From an uncultured Gammaproteobacteria bacterium (GTDB taxonomy: Bacteria; Pseudomonadota; Gammaproteobacteria; Pseudomonadales; Azotimanducaceae), in the NCBI GenBank assembly GCA_913428515.1, contig CAJYCI010000004.1:1-32552 (forward strand): 32,552 nt of DNA, written 5' to 3'. The notes under the pieces were generated by a model that did no database searches, had not been told where the DNA came from, and saw only the letters and a program-made list of their open reading frames with translations. Below, piece by piece: positions 1 to 8,249 of the stretch; the first letter of the stretch is position 1, and every line of letters starts with the position of its first letter. Position numbers and translations under genes: made by a program.

Positions 1-371
1 GGACAGGGCGAAGGAAATCTGCAAAAGCTAGGGTATTTATGGTTCCTGGAACTGGAAAGATAAAGGTCAATAGAAAGGATTTAGACGAATATTTCGGTCG
101 TGAAACGGCCAGGATGATAGTAAGGCAACCACTTGAGGTCGTCGACGCTTCGTCAAAATTTGACTTCAATGTTACGGTTGCTGGTGGCGGAGGTTTTGGA
201 CAGGCCGGAGCAATTAGGCATGGAATAACCAGGGCGTTAATTCAATTTGATGAGACTCTTCGGCCGGCACTAAGAAGCGCTGGCTTTGTCACGAGAGATG
301 CTCGTTCTGTAGAGAGAAAAAAAGTTGGTCTAAGGAAGGCAAGAAAAAAGCCTCAATTCTCCAAAAGATAA
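1..371 (+). CDS. rpsI: 30S ribosomal protein S9 (5' end cut off by the window)
   Basis: Ribosomal protein S9, a small-subunit protein whose basic C-terminal tail reaches into the P site. The ORF track begins at an internal ATG (39), but the frame is open to base 3 and reads [12 protein letters not shown], the conserved N-terminal region of S9, so the gene starts upstream of the window. The middle carries [19 protein letters not shown], and the protein ends in the invariant KKPQFSKR tail. About 123 of the usual 130 residues are present. rpsI lies directly upstream of petABC, a common gammaproteobacterial arrangement, normally with rplM before it. Identification is very secure; only the true start is unseen. 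Confidence 0.97.
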   Translation, partial: TGRRKSAKARVFMVPGTGKIKVNRKDLDEYFGRETARMIVRQPLEVVDASSKFDFNVTVAGGGGFGQAGAIRHGITRALIQFDETLRPALRSAGFVTRDARSVERKKVGLRKARKKPQFSKR

Positions 372-453
372 GAAAATTTTTATTAGACAAACATTTTACG
401 CTGAGAAAAAAAAGCGCTCGCTCCTCTGTTTTCCATGTTTCTCCGGTCCAATG

Positions 454-462
454 TGTTAAAAT
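454..462 (+). promoter_or_regulatory. Possible extended -10 promoter element for petABC
   Basis: The 135-base gap between rpsI and petA contains TGTTAAAAT, a good extended -10 element (TG, one base, then TAAAAT), 44 bases before the petA start. I see no convincing -35 hexamer at the right distance, which extended -10 promoters can tolerate. Whether petA has its own promoter or depends on read-through from rpsI cannot be settled from sequence. Confidence 0.33.
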
Positions 463-506
463 GGTCACGATATTTTTCTGGAAAATGATGGAAGGAATAG
501 CTCAAT

Positions 507-1109
507 TTGGAAGAAAAGAATTTAGACGGCGGTAGGCGAAAATTTCTTTTAGGAGCAACGGCGGTTGTTGGCACAGCAGGAGTAGCGGGCCTTGCTACAC
601 CCTTCGTAGGATCTTGGCAACCGGGAGCCAAGGCACTCGCGGCGGGCGCCCCTGTCAAAATCGATATCAGTAAGCTCGTCGAAGGAGAAATGCTCGGTCC
701 GATTCCTGCGTGGCGAGATAAACCTATTTTTGTAATTAAGCGTTCGTCAGATTTGCTTGAACGCTTGAACTCAAGGAACGAGCGGCTGGCTGACCCTGAC
801 TCTGAAAGAACCCAGCAACCGGGCTATGCTAAAAATGGGACTAGGTCAATAAAACCGGAAATACTTGTTTTGGTTGGTCTCTGCACTCATTTGTCCTGTG
901 CCCCTAAATTTAGACCTAAGATCCAACCAGAGCAATATGATGAAGACTGGATAGGCGGTTTCTTCTGCCCCTGTCACGGGTCAAAATTTGATATGGCAGG
1001 TAGAGTCTATGCTGGGGTCCCCGCACCCTCTAATCTTGAAGTTCCTCCACACTACTATGAGAACGAGTCGATACTGGTAATCGGAGAAGATGATAAGGAA
1101 ATGGTTTAA
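507..1109 (+). CDS. petA: Ubiquinol-cytochrome c reductase, Rieske iron-sulfur subunit
   Basis: Rieske subunit of the bc1 complex, which passes an electron from ubiquinol to cytochrome c1 on the periplasmic side. It starts with TTG; an AAGGAA ribosome site lies about 10 bases upstream, and this start gives the usual short N-terminus with a twin-arginine motif (GGRRKFLLG, residues 8-16) followed by one membrane segment. The 2Fe-2S site is CTHLSC (C126, H128, C131) plus CPCHGS (C154, C156, H157). The first box normally reads CTHLGC, so Ser replaces the conserved Gly. At 200 residues the length is normal. It overlaps petB by one base (TAATG), so the subunits are translationally coupled. Function is secure. 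Confidence 0.97.
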   Translation: MEEKNLDGGRRKFLLGATAVVGTAGVAGLATPFVGSWQPGAKALAAGAPVKIDISKLVEGEMLGPIPAWRDKPIFVIKRSSDLLERLNSRNERLADPDSERTQQPGYAKNGTRSIKPEILVLVGLCTHLSCAPKFRPKIQPEQYDEDWIGGFFCPCHGSKFDMAGRVYAGVPAPSNLEVPPHYYENESILVIGEDDKEMV

Positions 1110-2368
1110 TGTCGGAATCACAGCACCCTGTTAAAAACATGATTAATTGGATAGATGCACGTCTGCCTGTCACAGAGACATATGAGAAGCATATGTCAAA
1201 ATATTACGCGCCAAAAAATACGAACTTTTGGTATTTGATGGGTGTTCTAGCGACAGTTGTTCTCGTAAATCAATTATTGACTGGTATATGGTTAACGATG
1301 AGTTACATTCCAACTGCAGATGGCGCTTTCGCATCAATTGAATACATTATGAGAGATGTCAATTTTGGCTGGATACTCCGTTATATGCATTCAACTGGCG
1401 CGTCAGCTTTTTTCCTGGTCGTTTATTTGCATATGTTTCGGGGATTGATGTATGGGTCTTATCAGAAACCCCGAGAACTATTATGGATACTTGGAATGCT
1501 AATTTTCGTGGCCCTAATGGCCGAGGGCTTCCTTGGTTATCTTTTGCCCTGGGGAAACATGTCTTTCTGGGCTGGACAAGTCATCGTTTCTTTAGCGGGA
1601 GCCGTTCCGATAGTAGGCGATAGTCTCGCAACTTGGGTCAGAGGAGACTTTAACATCTCTGGAATAACCCTTAATCGATTTTTTGCACTGCATGTAGTGT
1701 TAGTTCCCATGTTGCTTTTAGCTTTGGTCTTTCTTCACATCGTCGCGCTGCATGAGGTCGGGTCGAATAATCCCGATGGGATAGATATCAAAAAAAACTT
1801 AGACGACAAAGGAAAGCCGTTGGACGGAATTCCATTCCATCCTTACCTTACTTTAGGACACGACTTGCCCGCGATAGTGGCTTTTTGCTTTTTCTTTGCG
1901 ATCGTCATGTTTTATTTTCCTGACGGAGGAGGATATTTAATTGAAGCTCCTAATTATGAGATGGCAAACCCTTTAAAGACACCTGATCTGATAGCACCGG
2001 TCTGGTACTACACCCCATTCTACTCGATGCTGCGCGCGGCTACTTTCCCGTTTTTAGGTTTAGATGCGAAGTTCTGGGGTTTAGTTGTAATGGCAGGGGC
2101 TATCGTTCTTCCTGCGGTACTTCCTTGGTTAGACAGATCAAAAGTTAAATCGATTCGCTATAAAGGAACGGCTAGTAAATTGTTTCTGGCGATTTTTGTG
2201 GTTGCTTTTTTTGTTTTAGGGTATTTAGGGGTCCAACACCCAACGCCACTTAAAACATTCCTGGCTCAGATCTGTACGGCAATTTACTTTGCCTATTTCT
2301 TGCTTATGCCCTGGTACACCTCTGTCGAGCGGACCAAGCTAGTTCCTGAAAGGATTCCTATGAAATGA
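1109..2368 (+). CDS. petB: Ubiquinol-cytochrome c reductase, cytochrome b subunit
   Basis: Cytochrome b of the bc1 complex, the membrane core holding both b-type hemes and the two quinone sites. The 419 residues form about eight hydrophobic helices. Likely heme ligands are H94 and H108 on one helix and H195 and H210 on another, with 14- and 15-residue spacings. The quinol-oxidation motif, PEWY in mitochondria, reads PVWY here (in LIAPVWYYTPFY); I recall this as usual for beta- and gammaproteobacteria, so it is not a defect. It starts on the last base of the petA stop and shares ATGA with petC. This is the separate-gene form, with no fused c1 domain. Confidence 0.97.
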   Translation: MSESQHPVKNMINWIDARLPVTETYEKHMSKYYAPKNTNFWYLMGVLATVVLVNQLLTGIWLTMSYIPTADGAFASIEYIMRDVNFGWILRYMHSTGASAFFLVVYLHMFRGLMYGSYQKPRELLWILGMLIFVALMAEGFLGYLLPWGNMSFWAGQVIVSLAGAVPIVGDSLATWVRGDFNISGITLNRFFALHVVLVPMLLLALVFLHIVALHEVGSNNPDGIDIKKNLDDKGKPLDGIPFHPYLTLGHDLPAIVAFCFFFAIVMFYFPDGGGYLIEAPNYEMANPLKTPDLIAPVWYYTPFYSMLRAATFPFLGLDAKFWGLVVMAGAIVLPAVLPWLDRSKVKSIRYKGTASKLFLAIFVVAFFVLGYLGVQHPTPLKTFLAQICTAIYFAYFLLMPWYTSVERTKLVPERIPMK

Positions 2369-3177
2369 GGGGTGTAGTTCTTACTTTTTTGTTGTTTTCC
2401 TCGCATTTGTACGGGGCAGGGTCTTCTTCTTACCCGCTAGATGACGTCTCCCCAGACCTGACAGACAAAGAGTCTCTTCAGCGAGGTGCGAGAACCTTTG
2501 TAAATTACTGTATGGGGTGTCACGAGATGAAATATCAGAGGTTTCAGAGGGTTGCGGATGATCTGGGTATCCCTGAGGAAGCAATGATGTCGAATCTTGT
2601 TTTCGATCCGTCTAAAAAGTTAGGTGCTCATATGAGCAACTCTATGTCTGTCTCTAACGCCAAGCAATGGTTTGGAAATGTGCCCCCAGACCTAACCCTT
2701 TATACGAAGTTAAAGGGTGGACCGGAATATTTTTACACATACATGCGAACGTTCTACGAGGACCCGTCTCGTCCGTTTGGGGTCAACAATCTTCTCTATA
2801 AAAACGTGGGAATGCCTCATCCACTAGTCCACCTGCAAGGAATACAAAAAAAAGTTTGCAAGGATATCCCAAAGATTGCAAAAAATGGAGGCGAGATGAG
2901 AGAGGCTATTACGGGGCATCCTCTATTGGAGAATAAGTGCGGAGATGAGTTGGTAAACAGAGGGGTCAGCCCCCTTGAGCTTGTGGAAAATTCAGGCGAG
3001 CTTTCGATAGAAGAATACGATAGCCTTATATATGACTTGACAAACTTTTTATACTACTCTGGCGATCCGAGCAGGTTAGAGAGGCAAAGGATAGGTGGGT
3101 TTGTGCTCTTGTTCTTAGCCTTTTTCTATGTGTTCGCTTGGCTTTTGGGAAGAGAGTATACGAAAGAAATTCACTGA
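2365..3177 (+). CDS. petC: Ubiquinol-cytochrome c reductase, cytochrome c1 subunit
   Basis: Cytochrome c1, the periplasmic c-type heme subunit that takes electrons from the Rieske protein and gives them to soluble cytochrome c. A short signal peptide (FLLFSSHLYGAG) leads into the single heme motif CMGCH (C49, C52, H53). The typical GMPHPLVHLQG segment follows around residue 150. One C-terminal membrane anchor (GGFVLLFLAFFYVFAWLLG) ends just before the C-terminus. The gene overlaps petB by four bases and is last in petABC. Its stop codon lies inside the first arm of the terminator hairpin, so the operon is closed very tightly. Confidence 0.96.
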   Translation: MRGVVLTFLLFSSHLYGAGSSSYPLDDVSPDLTDKESLQRGARTFVNYCMGCHEMKYQRFQRVADDLGIPEEAMMSNLVFDPSKKLGAHMSNSMSVSNAKQWFGNVPPDLTLYTKLKGGPEYFYTYMRTFYEDPSRPFGVNNLLYKNVGMPHPLVHLQGIQKKVCKDIPKIAKNGGEMREAITGHPLLENKCGDELVNRGVSPLELVENSGELSIEEYDSLIYDLTNFLYYSGDPSRLERQRIGGFVLLFLAFFYVFAWLLGREYTKEIH

Positions 3178-3197
3178 CACACCTCTTGTCAGTTTTT
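3173..3197 (+). terminator. Rho-independent terminator after petABC
   Basis: ACTGACA and TGTCAGT form a perfect 7-bp stem around a 7-base loop, and the run continues into a short T tract (TTTTT counting the last stem base). The first arm contains the petC stop codon. The stem has modest GC, so some read-through into sspA is possible. Confidence 0.62.
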
Positions 3198-3226
3198 AAG
3201 GGTTTTGTTGAAAGGGAGAAAGTTTT

Positions 3227-3859
3227 ATGGGCGTTTTAGCAAAGCATTCATCGATGGTTTTTTATTCGGATGGGAATGACCACTACAGTCAGAGGGTCAG
3301 ACTGGTTCTGGCGGAAAAAGGTGTCGCGGTTGAAATAGTTGACGTAGAGCCTGGAAATATTCCCGAAGACATTGCTTCTCTTAACCCGTATAATTCTCTT
3401 CCGACCCTGGTGGACCGCGATCTAGTATTGTATGAATCGCAGGTTATTATGGAATATCTAGATGAGAGATTCCCACATCCTCCTTTACTGCCCGTTTATC
3501 CTGTAGCGAGAGCTCAAAGTAGGCTTTACGTTTATAGGATTCAGAGAGACTGGTGTGGGTTTGTTGATACAATAGTCGCGGGTCGGTCAAAAGAAACCGT
3601 AATTGATAAAGCCCGCCGGGATTTGAGAGAAAGTCTTCTAGCGATCGCTCCAATATTCTCCGAAAAGCCCTTCTTTATGAACGAGGAGTTCACCTTGGTA
3701 GATTGTTGCGTAGCTCCAATACTTTGGCGTTTGCCCTTACTTGGCATCGAATTGCCCCCAAAACAGGCGAAGCCAATTCACGAATATATGGAAAGAATTT
3801 TTGAGAGAGACGCTTTTAGGTCATCGCTGAGTGAAATTGAGTTTGATATCAGGGACTAG
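3227..3859 (+). CDS. sspA: Stringent starvation protein A (GST-fold RNA polymerase-associated protein)
   Basis: SspA binds RNA polymerase and shifts transcription under starvation and acid stress. It has the glutathione S-transferase fold but is not expected to be an active transferase. The 210 residues begin [18 protein letters not shown], matching the usual family start. The thioredoxin-like half includes [19 protein letters not shown] and [16 protein letters not shown]; the helical half follows. A GGGAG ribosome site precedes the ATG. It lies between petABC and sspB, a conserved gammaproteobacterial order, and sspB follows after 35 bases, so the pair is probably co-transcribed. Confidence 0.95.
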   Translation: MGVLAKHSSMVFYSDGNDHYSQRVRLVLAEKGVAVEIVDVEPGNIPEDIASLNPYNSLPTLVDRDLVLYESQVIMEYLDERFPHPPLLPVYPVARAQSRLYVYRIQRDWCGFVDTIVAGRSKETVIDKARRDLRESLLAIAPIFSEKPFFMNEEFTLVDCCVAPILWRLPLLGIELPPKQAKPIHEYMERIFERDAFRSSLSEIEFDIRD

Positions 3860-3894
3860 GATTTAGTTCCTTCAAGATTTCGTAGAAAGATATT

Positions 3895-4272
3895 ATGAAT
3901 TCTTCAGTTCCGTACCTTGTCAACGCCATTAGGGAATGGATCCAAGATAACGGCTTAACTCCTTATTTGGTAATAAATGCAGAAGGGAATGATGTGGAAG
4001 TGCCCACTGAATATGTCCAGGATGGGAAGATCGTCCTAAATGTAAGTCCCTCAGCAGTAAGAAATTTTTACGCAGGTAACGATGGAATAGAATTTAGCGG
4101 AAGATTTTCGGGCGTGGCTCGAGAAATTTTCTCTCCGATTGCCTCAGTCGAAGGAATTTTTGCTAAAGAAAATGGAAAGGGCATGTGGTTTTCGGATCAG
4201 CCTGAACCATCTCCCACTGGGCCGGAGGGGGGGGGAATAAAAAGCAAGCCGAAACTAAAATTAATCAAATAG
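3895..4272 (+). CDS. sspB: ClpXP protease specificity-enhancing factor SspB
   Basis: SspB is the adaptor that tethers ssrA-tagged peptides to ClpXP. The folded, dimeric substrate-binding domain covers about residues 1-100, including IVLNVSPSAVRNF and SGRFSGVAREIFSPI. A flexible, Pro/Gly-rich linker follows, and the protein ends in LKLIK, equivalent to the ClpX-binding tail (LRVVK in E. coli). The linker is encoded partly by an unbroken run of nine G bases, just upstream of that tail; see findings. At 125 residues it is shorter than E. coli SspB, mainly in the linker. It is convergent with dolP across eight bases. Confidence 0.93.
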   Translation: MNSSVPYLVNAIREWIQDNGLTPYLVINAEGNDVEVPTEYVQDGKIVLNVSPSAVRNFYAGNDGIEFSGRFSGVAREIFSPIASVEGIFAKENGKGMWFSDQPEPSPTGPEGGGIKSKPKLKLIK

Positions 4273-4280
4273 GTCTCAAT

Positions 4281-4811
4281 CTATTTCTTCAGCCTGACAA
4301 GAGATACTGCTTTTTGAACTCCATCTGTTTCTTGTATGAGCGTTAATGTCATTTCGATTTCTTCTTTTTTTAGCGTCCCCATAAGGTAAGCTACCCCGTA
4401 TTCAGTCACGATATGTATCTTTCCCATTCTAAGAAGCTTTGAATCTTGGAGTCTAGATCTAATCTTGTTGGTTATAAAGCGATCGTTGGCTTTTGACAGA
4501 AAGGATGTTTCGCCCATGACCTCAAGATAATTGAAAACCTCTCTTACATTCCTCAGAGTATTTGCCTGGGCCGTTGCTAACCTAACTAGTTCTTCTCTTG
4601 GAACTTGACCGGTGATCAAGAGGTCGCCATTGAAGCTCGAAATATTGATATTTGCCTTTGTTACATCAATCGGAAAAGAGTTCATGATCTTCTTTTTTGA
4701 AAGCTTCTCATTCCGTCCGTCGTCAACAGACTTGTCGGAGGCGCAGGCAATTAGGAGGCTTGATAAAAAAACTAGGGAGAAAAGCTGTTTTGACTTACTC
4801 ATTATGACCAT
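4281..4811 (-). CDS. dolP: BON-domain outer-membrane lipoprotein, DolP (YraP) type
   Basis: Lipoprotein with a signal peptide ending in the lipobox LIAC (Cys 23 from the first ATG). About 150 residues follow that read as two BON domains: the first around ISSFNGDLLITGQVPREE, the second around KIHIVTEYGVAYLMGTLKKEE, each with the conserved central glycine. DolP in E. coli is an outer-membrane lipoprotein that binds anionic phospholipids and supports envelope integrity. The position beside lpoA and rsmI supports DolP over OsmY-like BON proteins. Normally yraN and diaA lie between lpoA and dolP; here only 73 bases separate them. A second in-frame ATG (4802) is a possible start. Confidence 0.86.
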   Translation of the reverse strand: MVIMSKSKQLFSLVFLSSLLIACASDKSVDDGRNEKLSKKKIMNSFPIDVTKANINISSFNGDLLITGQVPREELVRLATAQANTLRNVREVFNYLEVMGETSFLSKANDRFITNKIRSRLQDSKLLRMGKIHIVTEYGVAYLMGTLKKEEIEMTLTLIQETDGVQKAVSLVRLKK

Positions 4812-4884
4812 ACTCTTATTCTAAACCTTAGCTAAGACGACAAGTCGACTGATATTTCCGAAAGAAACTGTTTGCTGCTGCCCA

Positions 4885-6690
4885 TCATCTTAGATCAATT
4901 GTTGGCTCCTCTAATTTTACACTAGAGTCTTCATATTTTGCCCATGCCAAAATCCTTCTGATTTGGTGATTAGAATTCATCCTGAGAAGTCCGGTGGATC
5001 CAAAAATAGGATCGTGAGGATGCGTCTCCATTTGTTCTAGGCGTTGGGCGATCTTGTGAGCATCAGCTCCTAAAGCAAAGAAAGGAGCAAGCTCTTTAGA
5101 CTCTTCTTTCCGAATTTCTGTTATCGTTGCTTGCACCTTATTTTGATTTTCTAGATTCCAAGGCATCTCGCAAAAATGAATCCCATTCAAATCTATATTG
5201 TTAAGTTTGTTTTCAGAGTAACGATTTATGTGAGAAGTAGCATAAACAGGCAAGTCTTCCCCATAAAAAAAAGATATCGTAGGCTTAATGCCCCTTGCTT
5301 GACTATTGCTTGCTAAAAGAAATATGAAATCGACATCTTTCCTTCTTCGCGCCTTAAATTCTAATTTATTTCCAATAATTCTTGAGAGTTTTGATGCTCT
5401 GTCCTCGCTAGTACCAATTTTAAAGAGTTTTCTGACGAGATTTGAGTAATCTTTTTGGCTACTGAACCTTGCAGATTCTAATGTCTTTCCACCAAGCCTA
5501 TTGAAGGCTTGTGTGAAGGCCTTTTGATTTCTGTCGCCCCACTCGGTTTCAGGAGCTATTACTAAAGCTCTTCTATATCCGGCTTCATAAGCTTTTCTAG
5601 CAACTTGCTCTGACTCGTCTTCAGGAGCTAAACCAAATTGAAAGAGATTTGTCTGTTGGCCGTAACCTTCCGCTCTATTAAGCGCGAGCGTCTTGACGGG
5701 TAGCCTTGATTTAGCAAGAGTGGCGACTTTTTTCCGATTAAGTGGTCCAACGATTAAATCTGCATCGTCTCTAAAAGCTTTTTCTATGAGATCGGTTATA
5801 TCTGATGAATTAGAGTCATAAACCATAATTCGTTTCTTTTCTTTCGATTGGTAATGTGCGGCGATAAAACCATCTCGTATGGCTTCACCGAACTTTGAGT
5901 AGTCCTCTGAAAGAGGGAGTATGAGCGCAACTGTCTTTGGGGTTTGCCTTATCATCTCAGGTAAATTTATTAGGCGTTCTGGGGGGCTTGTAATAGCTGG
6001 GTGGGCTGCCCAATTTTTTTTCCACTCTTCAAAAGCAAAAACTTGCTTCTCCAAATTTTCATCGTCCGCTCTAGCGACTAACGCCAAAAGAATCCAACCT
6101 CTTTCCTCAAAGGACAACTGTCCTTCGAGTAGCTTTTCCAATTTTTTTTCTCCTAACATCATAAGAGATCGAAAAATCTTATCTTGGTTTGATTTTCTCC
6201 TCGATTCTTTAAGAGCGGGAGAGAGAGCAATTAGCTCTTTTGCATGAGAAAAAAAGTTTTTTTCTAGATAATGAGCATCTGCTTTTAGATTTGATATCGT
6301 TATTCGGTCATCAGAGCTTAATGTGTCTTCTTCCGTGACACTTTCTAAAATCTTAACTGCAAGCGCCGGCTTTTTTAAATAAATCGCTTTTTCAGCTTCG
6401 ATCAACAAGAAATTTGATTTGACGTAACTATTTTTTTGAAGATTTTTTACAGTGGATAATATCCTAGCTACAGCTTTAAAATCTTTTTCAGAGCTCGCTA
6501 GTCTTGCTGCCTCGATTCTTTTTTCGTCCGAATCATGCTCTTGTGATATGTCTTTTTGTTCTTCATGAACACCCATCTGCTCTTTGTAATTCGAATCTTT
6601 TTGTACGCCCTTTTCATTTGGAGGAACTGTGGAGCAACCAACCACAGCCAGAAAAAAAAATATTGGTGACTTAAGTGAATAATTGTTCAT
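4885..6690 (-). CDS. lpoA: Penicillin-binding protein activator LpoA (LppC family lipoprotein)
   Basis: Outer-membrane lipoprotein expected to reach across the periplasm and stimulate the peptidoglycan synthase PBP1A. The signal peptide ends in AVVGC with the lipidated Cys at residue 19. Residues 20-250 are charged and helical, consistent with the TPR-like N-terminal domain. Residues 255-590 resemble a periplasmic-binding-protein fold (TVALILPLSEDYSKFGEAIRDG, DDADLIVGPLNRKKV, RRALVIAPETEWGDRN). The 601-residue length suits the family. It is transcribed divergently from rsmI, a standard pairing; the 82 bases between must hold both promoters. Confidence 0.92.
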   Translation of the reverse strand: MNNYSLKSPIFFFLAVVGCSTVPPNEKGVQKDSNYKEQMGVHEEQKDISQEHDSDEKRIEAARLASSEKDFKAVARILSTVKNLQKNSYVKSNFLLIEAEKAIYLKKPALAVKILESVTEEDTLSSDDRITISNLKADAHYLEKNFFSHAKELIALSPALKESRRKSNQDKIFRSLMMLGEKKLEKLLEGQLSFEERGWILLALVARADDENLEKQVFAFEEWKKNWAAHPAITSPPERLINLPEMIRQTPKTVALILPLSEDYSKFGEAIRDGFIAAHYQSKEKKRIMVYDSNSSDITDLIEKAFRDDADLIVGPLNRKKVATLAKSRLPVKTLALNRAEGYGQQTNLFQFGLAPEDESEQVARKAYEAGYRRALVIAPETEWGDRNQKAFTQAFNRLGGKTLESARFSSQKDYSNLVRKLFKIGTSEDRASKLSRIIGNKLEFKARRRKDVDFIFLLASNSQARGIKPTISFFYGEDLPVYATSHINRYSENKLNNIDLNGIHFCEMPWNLENQNKVQATITEIRKEESKELAPFFALGADAHKIAQRLEQMETHPHDPIFGSTGLLRMNSNHQIRRILAWAKYEDSSVKLEEPTIDLR

Positions 6691-6772
6691 ATAGAGTAAT
6701 ATGAATAAAAAAGAGCAGTTTACATAATAAGAGTTTTTTTTTTAAGAGCCAAGAGCTCAGGAAGTTCATTTA

Positions 6773-7606
6773 ATGACCCTTTTTGTTGTTTCAACTCCTA
6801 TTGGCAATTTGGAGGATTTTAGCTTTCGGGCTAAAAACGTTCTGCAGGGAGTTGATTTAATTGCTGCAGAAGATAAGCGAAGAACCGCAGTGCTCTTAGC
6901 TCGATGGTCTATAGAAAAGCCAATGATAGCTATGCACGATCACAATGAGAGAAACCTTCTCGAAAAAATGATTAGCGTTCTAAAATCAGGAAAAACGATA
7001 GCGTTAGTCTCGGATGCTGGGACTCCCCTTATTTCTGATCCTGGTTATGCTCTGGTGCGTGAGTGCCGTTCAGAAAATATTGCTGTCAGTCCTATACCAG
7101 GGCCTTGTTCGGTAATTGCTGCTCTGAGCGTTGCTGGATTACCAACAAATCAATTTTCGTTTCGTGGATTTTCTCCCACAAAAGCCAAAGATCGGACGAC
7201 ATTTTTAAGAGCTGTCTCTGAAGAGGCTTGTACACAGGTTTTCTTCGAAACTCCGCATAGAATTGCCAAGACAATAGAAGCTATGTCTCAGTTGATGCCC
7301 GGGAGAGATGTGGCTGTGTGTCGAGAGTTAACAAAAAAATTTGAACAGGTTGTTTTTTCTCGAATTGAAGAAATTAAAAAAAAGTTTGATTCCTCAGAAA
7401 TTCCAAGTAGGGGAGAGTTTGTAATTGTCGTAAGAGGAATTGAGATCAAGCAATCGACAAACGACGACTTGCTTTTAAACATACTTTTGACTGAATTGTC
7501 GCCGTCCCGAGCTGCTTCTGTTGCTTCAAAGTATTTTTCTTCGTCAAGAAGCGAGCTTTATCAGAGAGCTATCAGGCTAAAAGAATTACTTGAACTTGAG
7601 AATTGA
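6773..7606 (+). CDS. rsmI: 16S rRNA 2'-O-methyltransferase RsmI (C1402)
   Basis: RsmI methylates the 2'-O of C1402 in 16S rRNA using S-adenosylmethionine. It is a tetrapyrrole-methylase-fold enzyme of 277 residues, the usual size. Family hallmarks are VVSTPIGNLEDFSFRA at the N-terminus, AAEDKRRTAVLL, ALVSDAGTPLISDPG and the downstream IPGPCSVIAAL, all in the right order. The ATG has an AGGAAG ribosome site. rnpB follows about 24 bases after the stop, so the RNase P RNA could be transcribed from its own promoter inside the rsmI 3' end or partly by read-through. Confidence 0.96.
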   Translation: MTLFVVSTPIGNLEDFSFRAKNVLQGVDLIAAEDKRRTAVLLARWSIEKPMIAMHDHNERNLLEKMISVLKSGKTIALVSDAGTPLISDPGYALVRECRSENIAVSPIPGPCSVIAALSVAGLPTNQFSFRGFSPTKAKDRTTFLRAVSEEACTQVFFETPHRIAKTIEAMSQLMPGRDVAVCRELTKKFEQVVFSRIEEIKKKFDSSEIPSRGEFVIVVRGIEIKQSTNDDLLLNILLTELSPSRAASVASKYFSSSRSELYQRAIRLKELLELEN

Positions 7607-7630
7607 ATTAAAAAGCTGATAATCTCTCTC

Positions 7631-7964
7631 TGGGAGTCGGCTAGACAATCGCTTCTGAAAAGAAGAGGAAAGTCCGGGCTCCATAGGGTTGAGTGCCAGG
7701 TAACGCCTGGGGGGCGTAAGCCCACGGAAAGTGCAACAGAAAATATACCGCCTTTATAGGTAAGGGTGAAATGGTGCGGTAAGAGCGCACCGCGCGAGCG
7801 GTAACGTTTGTGGCAGTGTAAACCCCACTCGGAGCAAGACCAAATAGAAATCCACGTTCTGTTACCCGCAGAAGGATTTGGGTAGGTCGCTAAAGGTATT
7901 TGGCGACAAATATCATAGATGAATGATTGTCCTTGACAGAACCCGGCTTATAGGCCGGCTCCCA
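7631..7964 (+). ncRNA. rnpB: RNase P RNA, bacterial class A
   Basis: Catalytic RNA that trims the 5' leader from precursor tRNAs. Landmarks in order: GAGGAAAGTCCGGGCTCCAT, GTGCCAGGTAACGCCTGG, CCCACGGAAAGTGCAACAGA, GGTAAGGGTGAAATGGTGCG, GGAGCAAGACCAAATAG, and near the 3' end GATGAATGATTGTCC and GACAGAACCCGGCTTATAGG. These are almost base-for-base the conserved E. coli segments. The ends were set from the P1 helix: 5' GGGAGTCGGC pairs with 3' GCCGGCTCCC (one G-U). About 334 bases is normal, with short variable arms. The exact 5' and 3' ends are approximate. Confidence 0.97.
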
Positions 7965-8144
7965 TATCTCCATTCGTTGCTTGAGCTAAAATCAGCCAAG
8001 ATCTAGGGCATCTCGTATCCCGAAGCAAAAAACTCAACTTATCAGAATCTTGCCTAATCACGCCCTTTATTTTTGTTTGCATTGTCCCATTAGCTATTAA
8101 GTGTGTCCTTTGCTTCGATTTTTAACGTTCATGGTGAAATAAAG
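7965..8144. other. Intergenic leader between rnpB and the mraZ operator
   Basis: This is most of the 285-base gap between rnpB and mraZ. I see no gene here on either strand. It should hold the main dcw-cluster promoter, because the MraZ operator follows directly, but no pair of -35 and -10 hexamers is clear enough to call. Confidence 0.4.
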
Positions 8145-8169
8145 TGGGAAAAAGTGGCATAATGTGGGT
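8145..8169 (+). promoter_or_regulatory. MraZ operator: three TGG(G/C)N boxes at 10-base spacing
   Basis: TGGGA (8145), TGGCA (8155) and TGGGT (8165) recur at an exact 10-base period, 80 bases upstream of mraZ. This is the known MraZ-binding arrangement: TGGGN repeats one helical turn apart in front of the dcw operon. The middle box carries C for G in its fourth base. MraZ bound here would be expected to repress its own operon. Confidence 0.8.
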
Positions 8170-8249
8170 AAATAGAGGTCTAATCTTAAATTTCTCCGAG
8201 AGGGGGGAGCAGAGAGAAAACATGAAGTTCGAACATTCGGAGCCCCTAG

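Noticed and set aside
1981-2040. PVWY instead of PEWY in cytochrome b as a defect
   Set aside because: PVWY is, as I recall, common in beta- and gammaproteobacterial cytochrome b, so it is probably lineage-typical.
4267-4288. AAATAG/CTATTT inverted repeat between sspB and dolP as a bidirectional terminator
   Set aside because: Only 6 bp, AT-rich, with a broken T tract; not convincing.
5921-6247. 108-residue plus-strand ORF inside lpoA
   Set aside because: Lies opposite the coherent lpoA frame and resembles nothing; composition typical of antisense reading.
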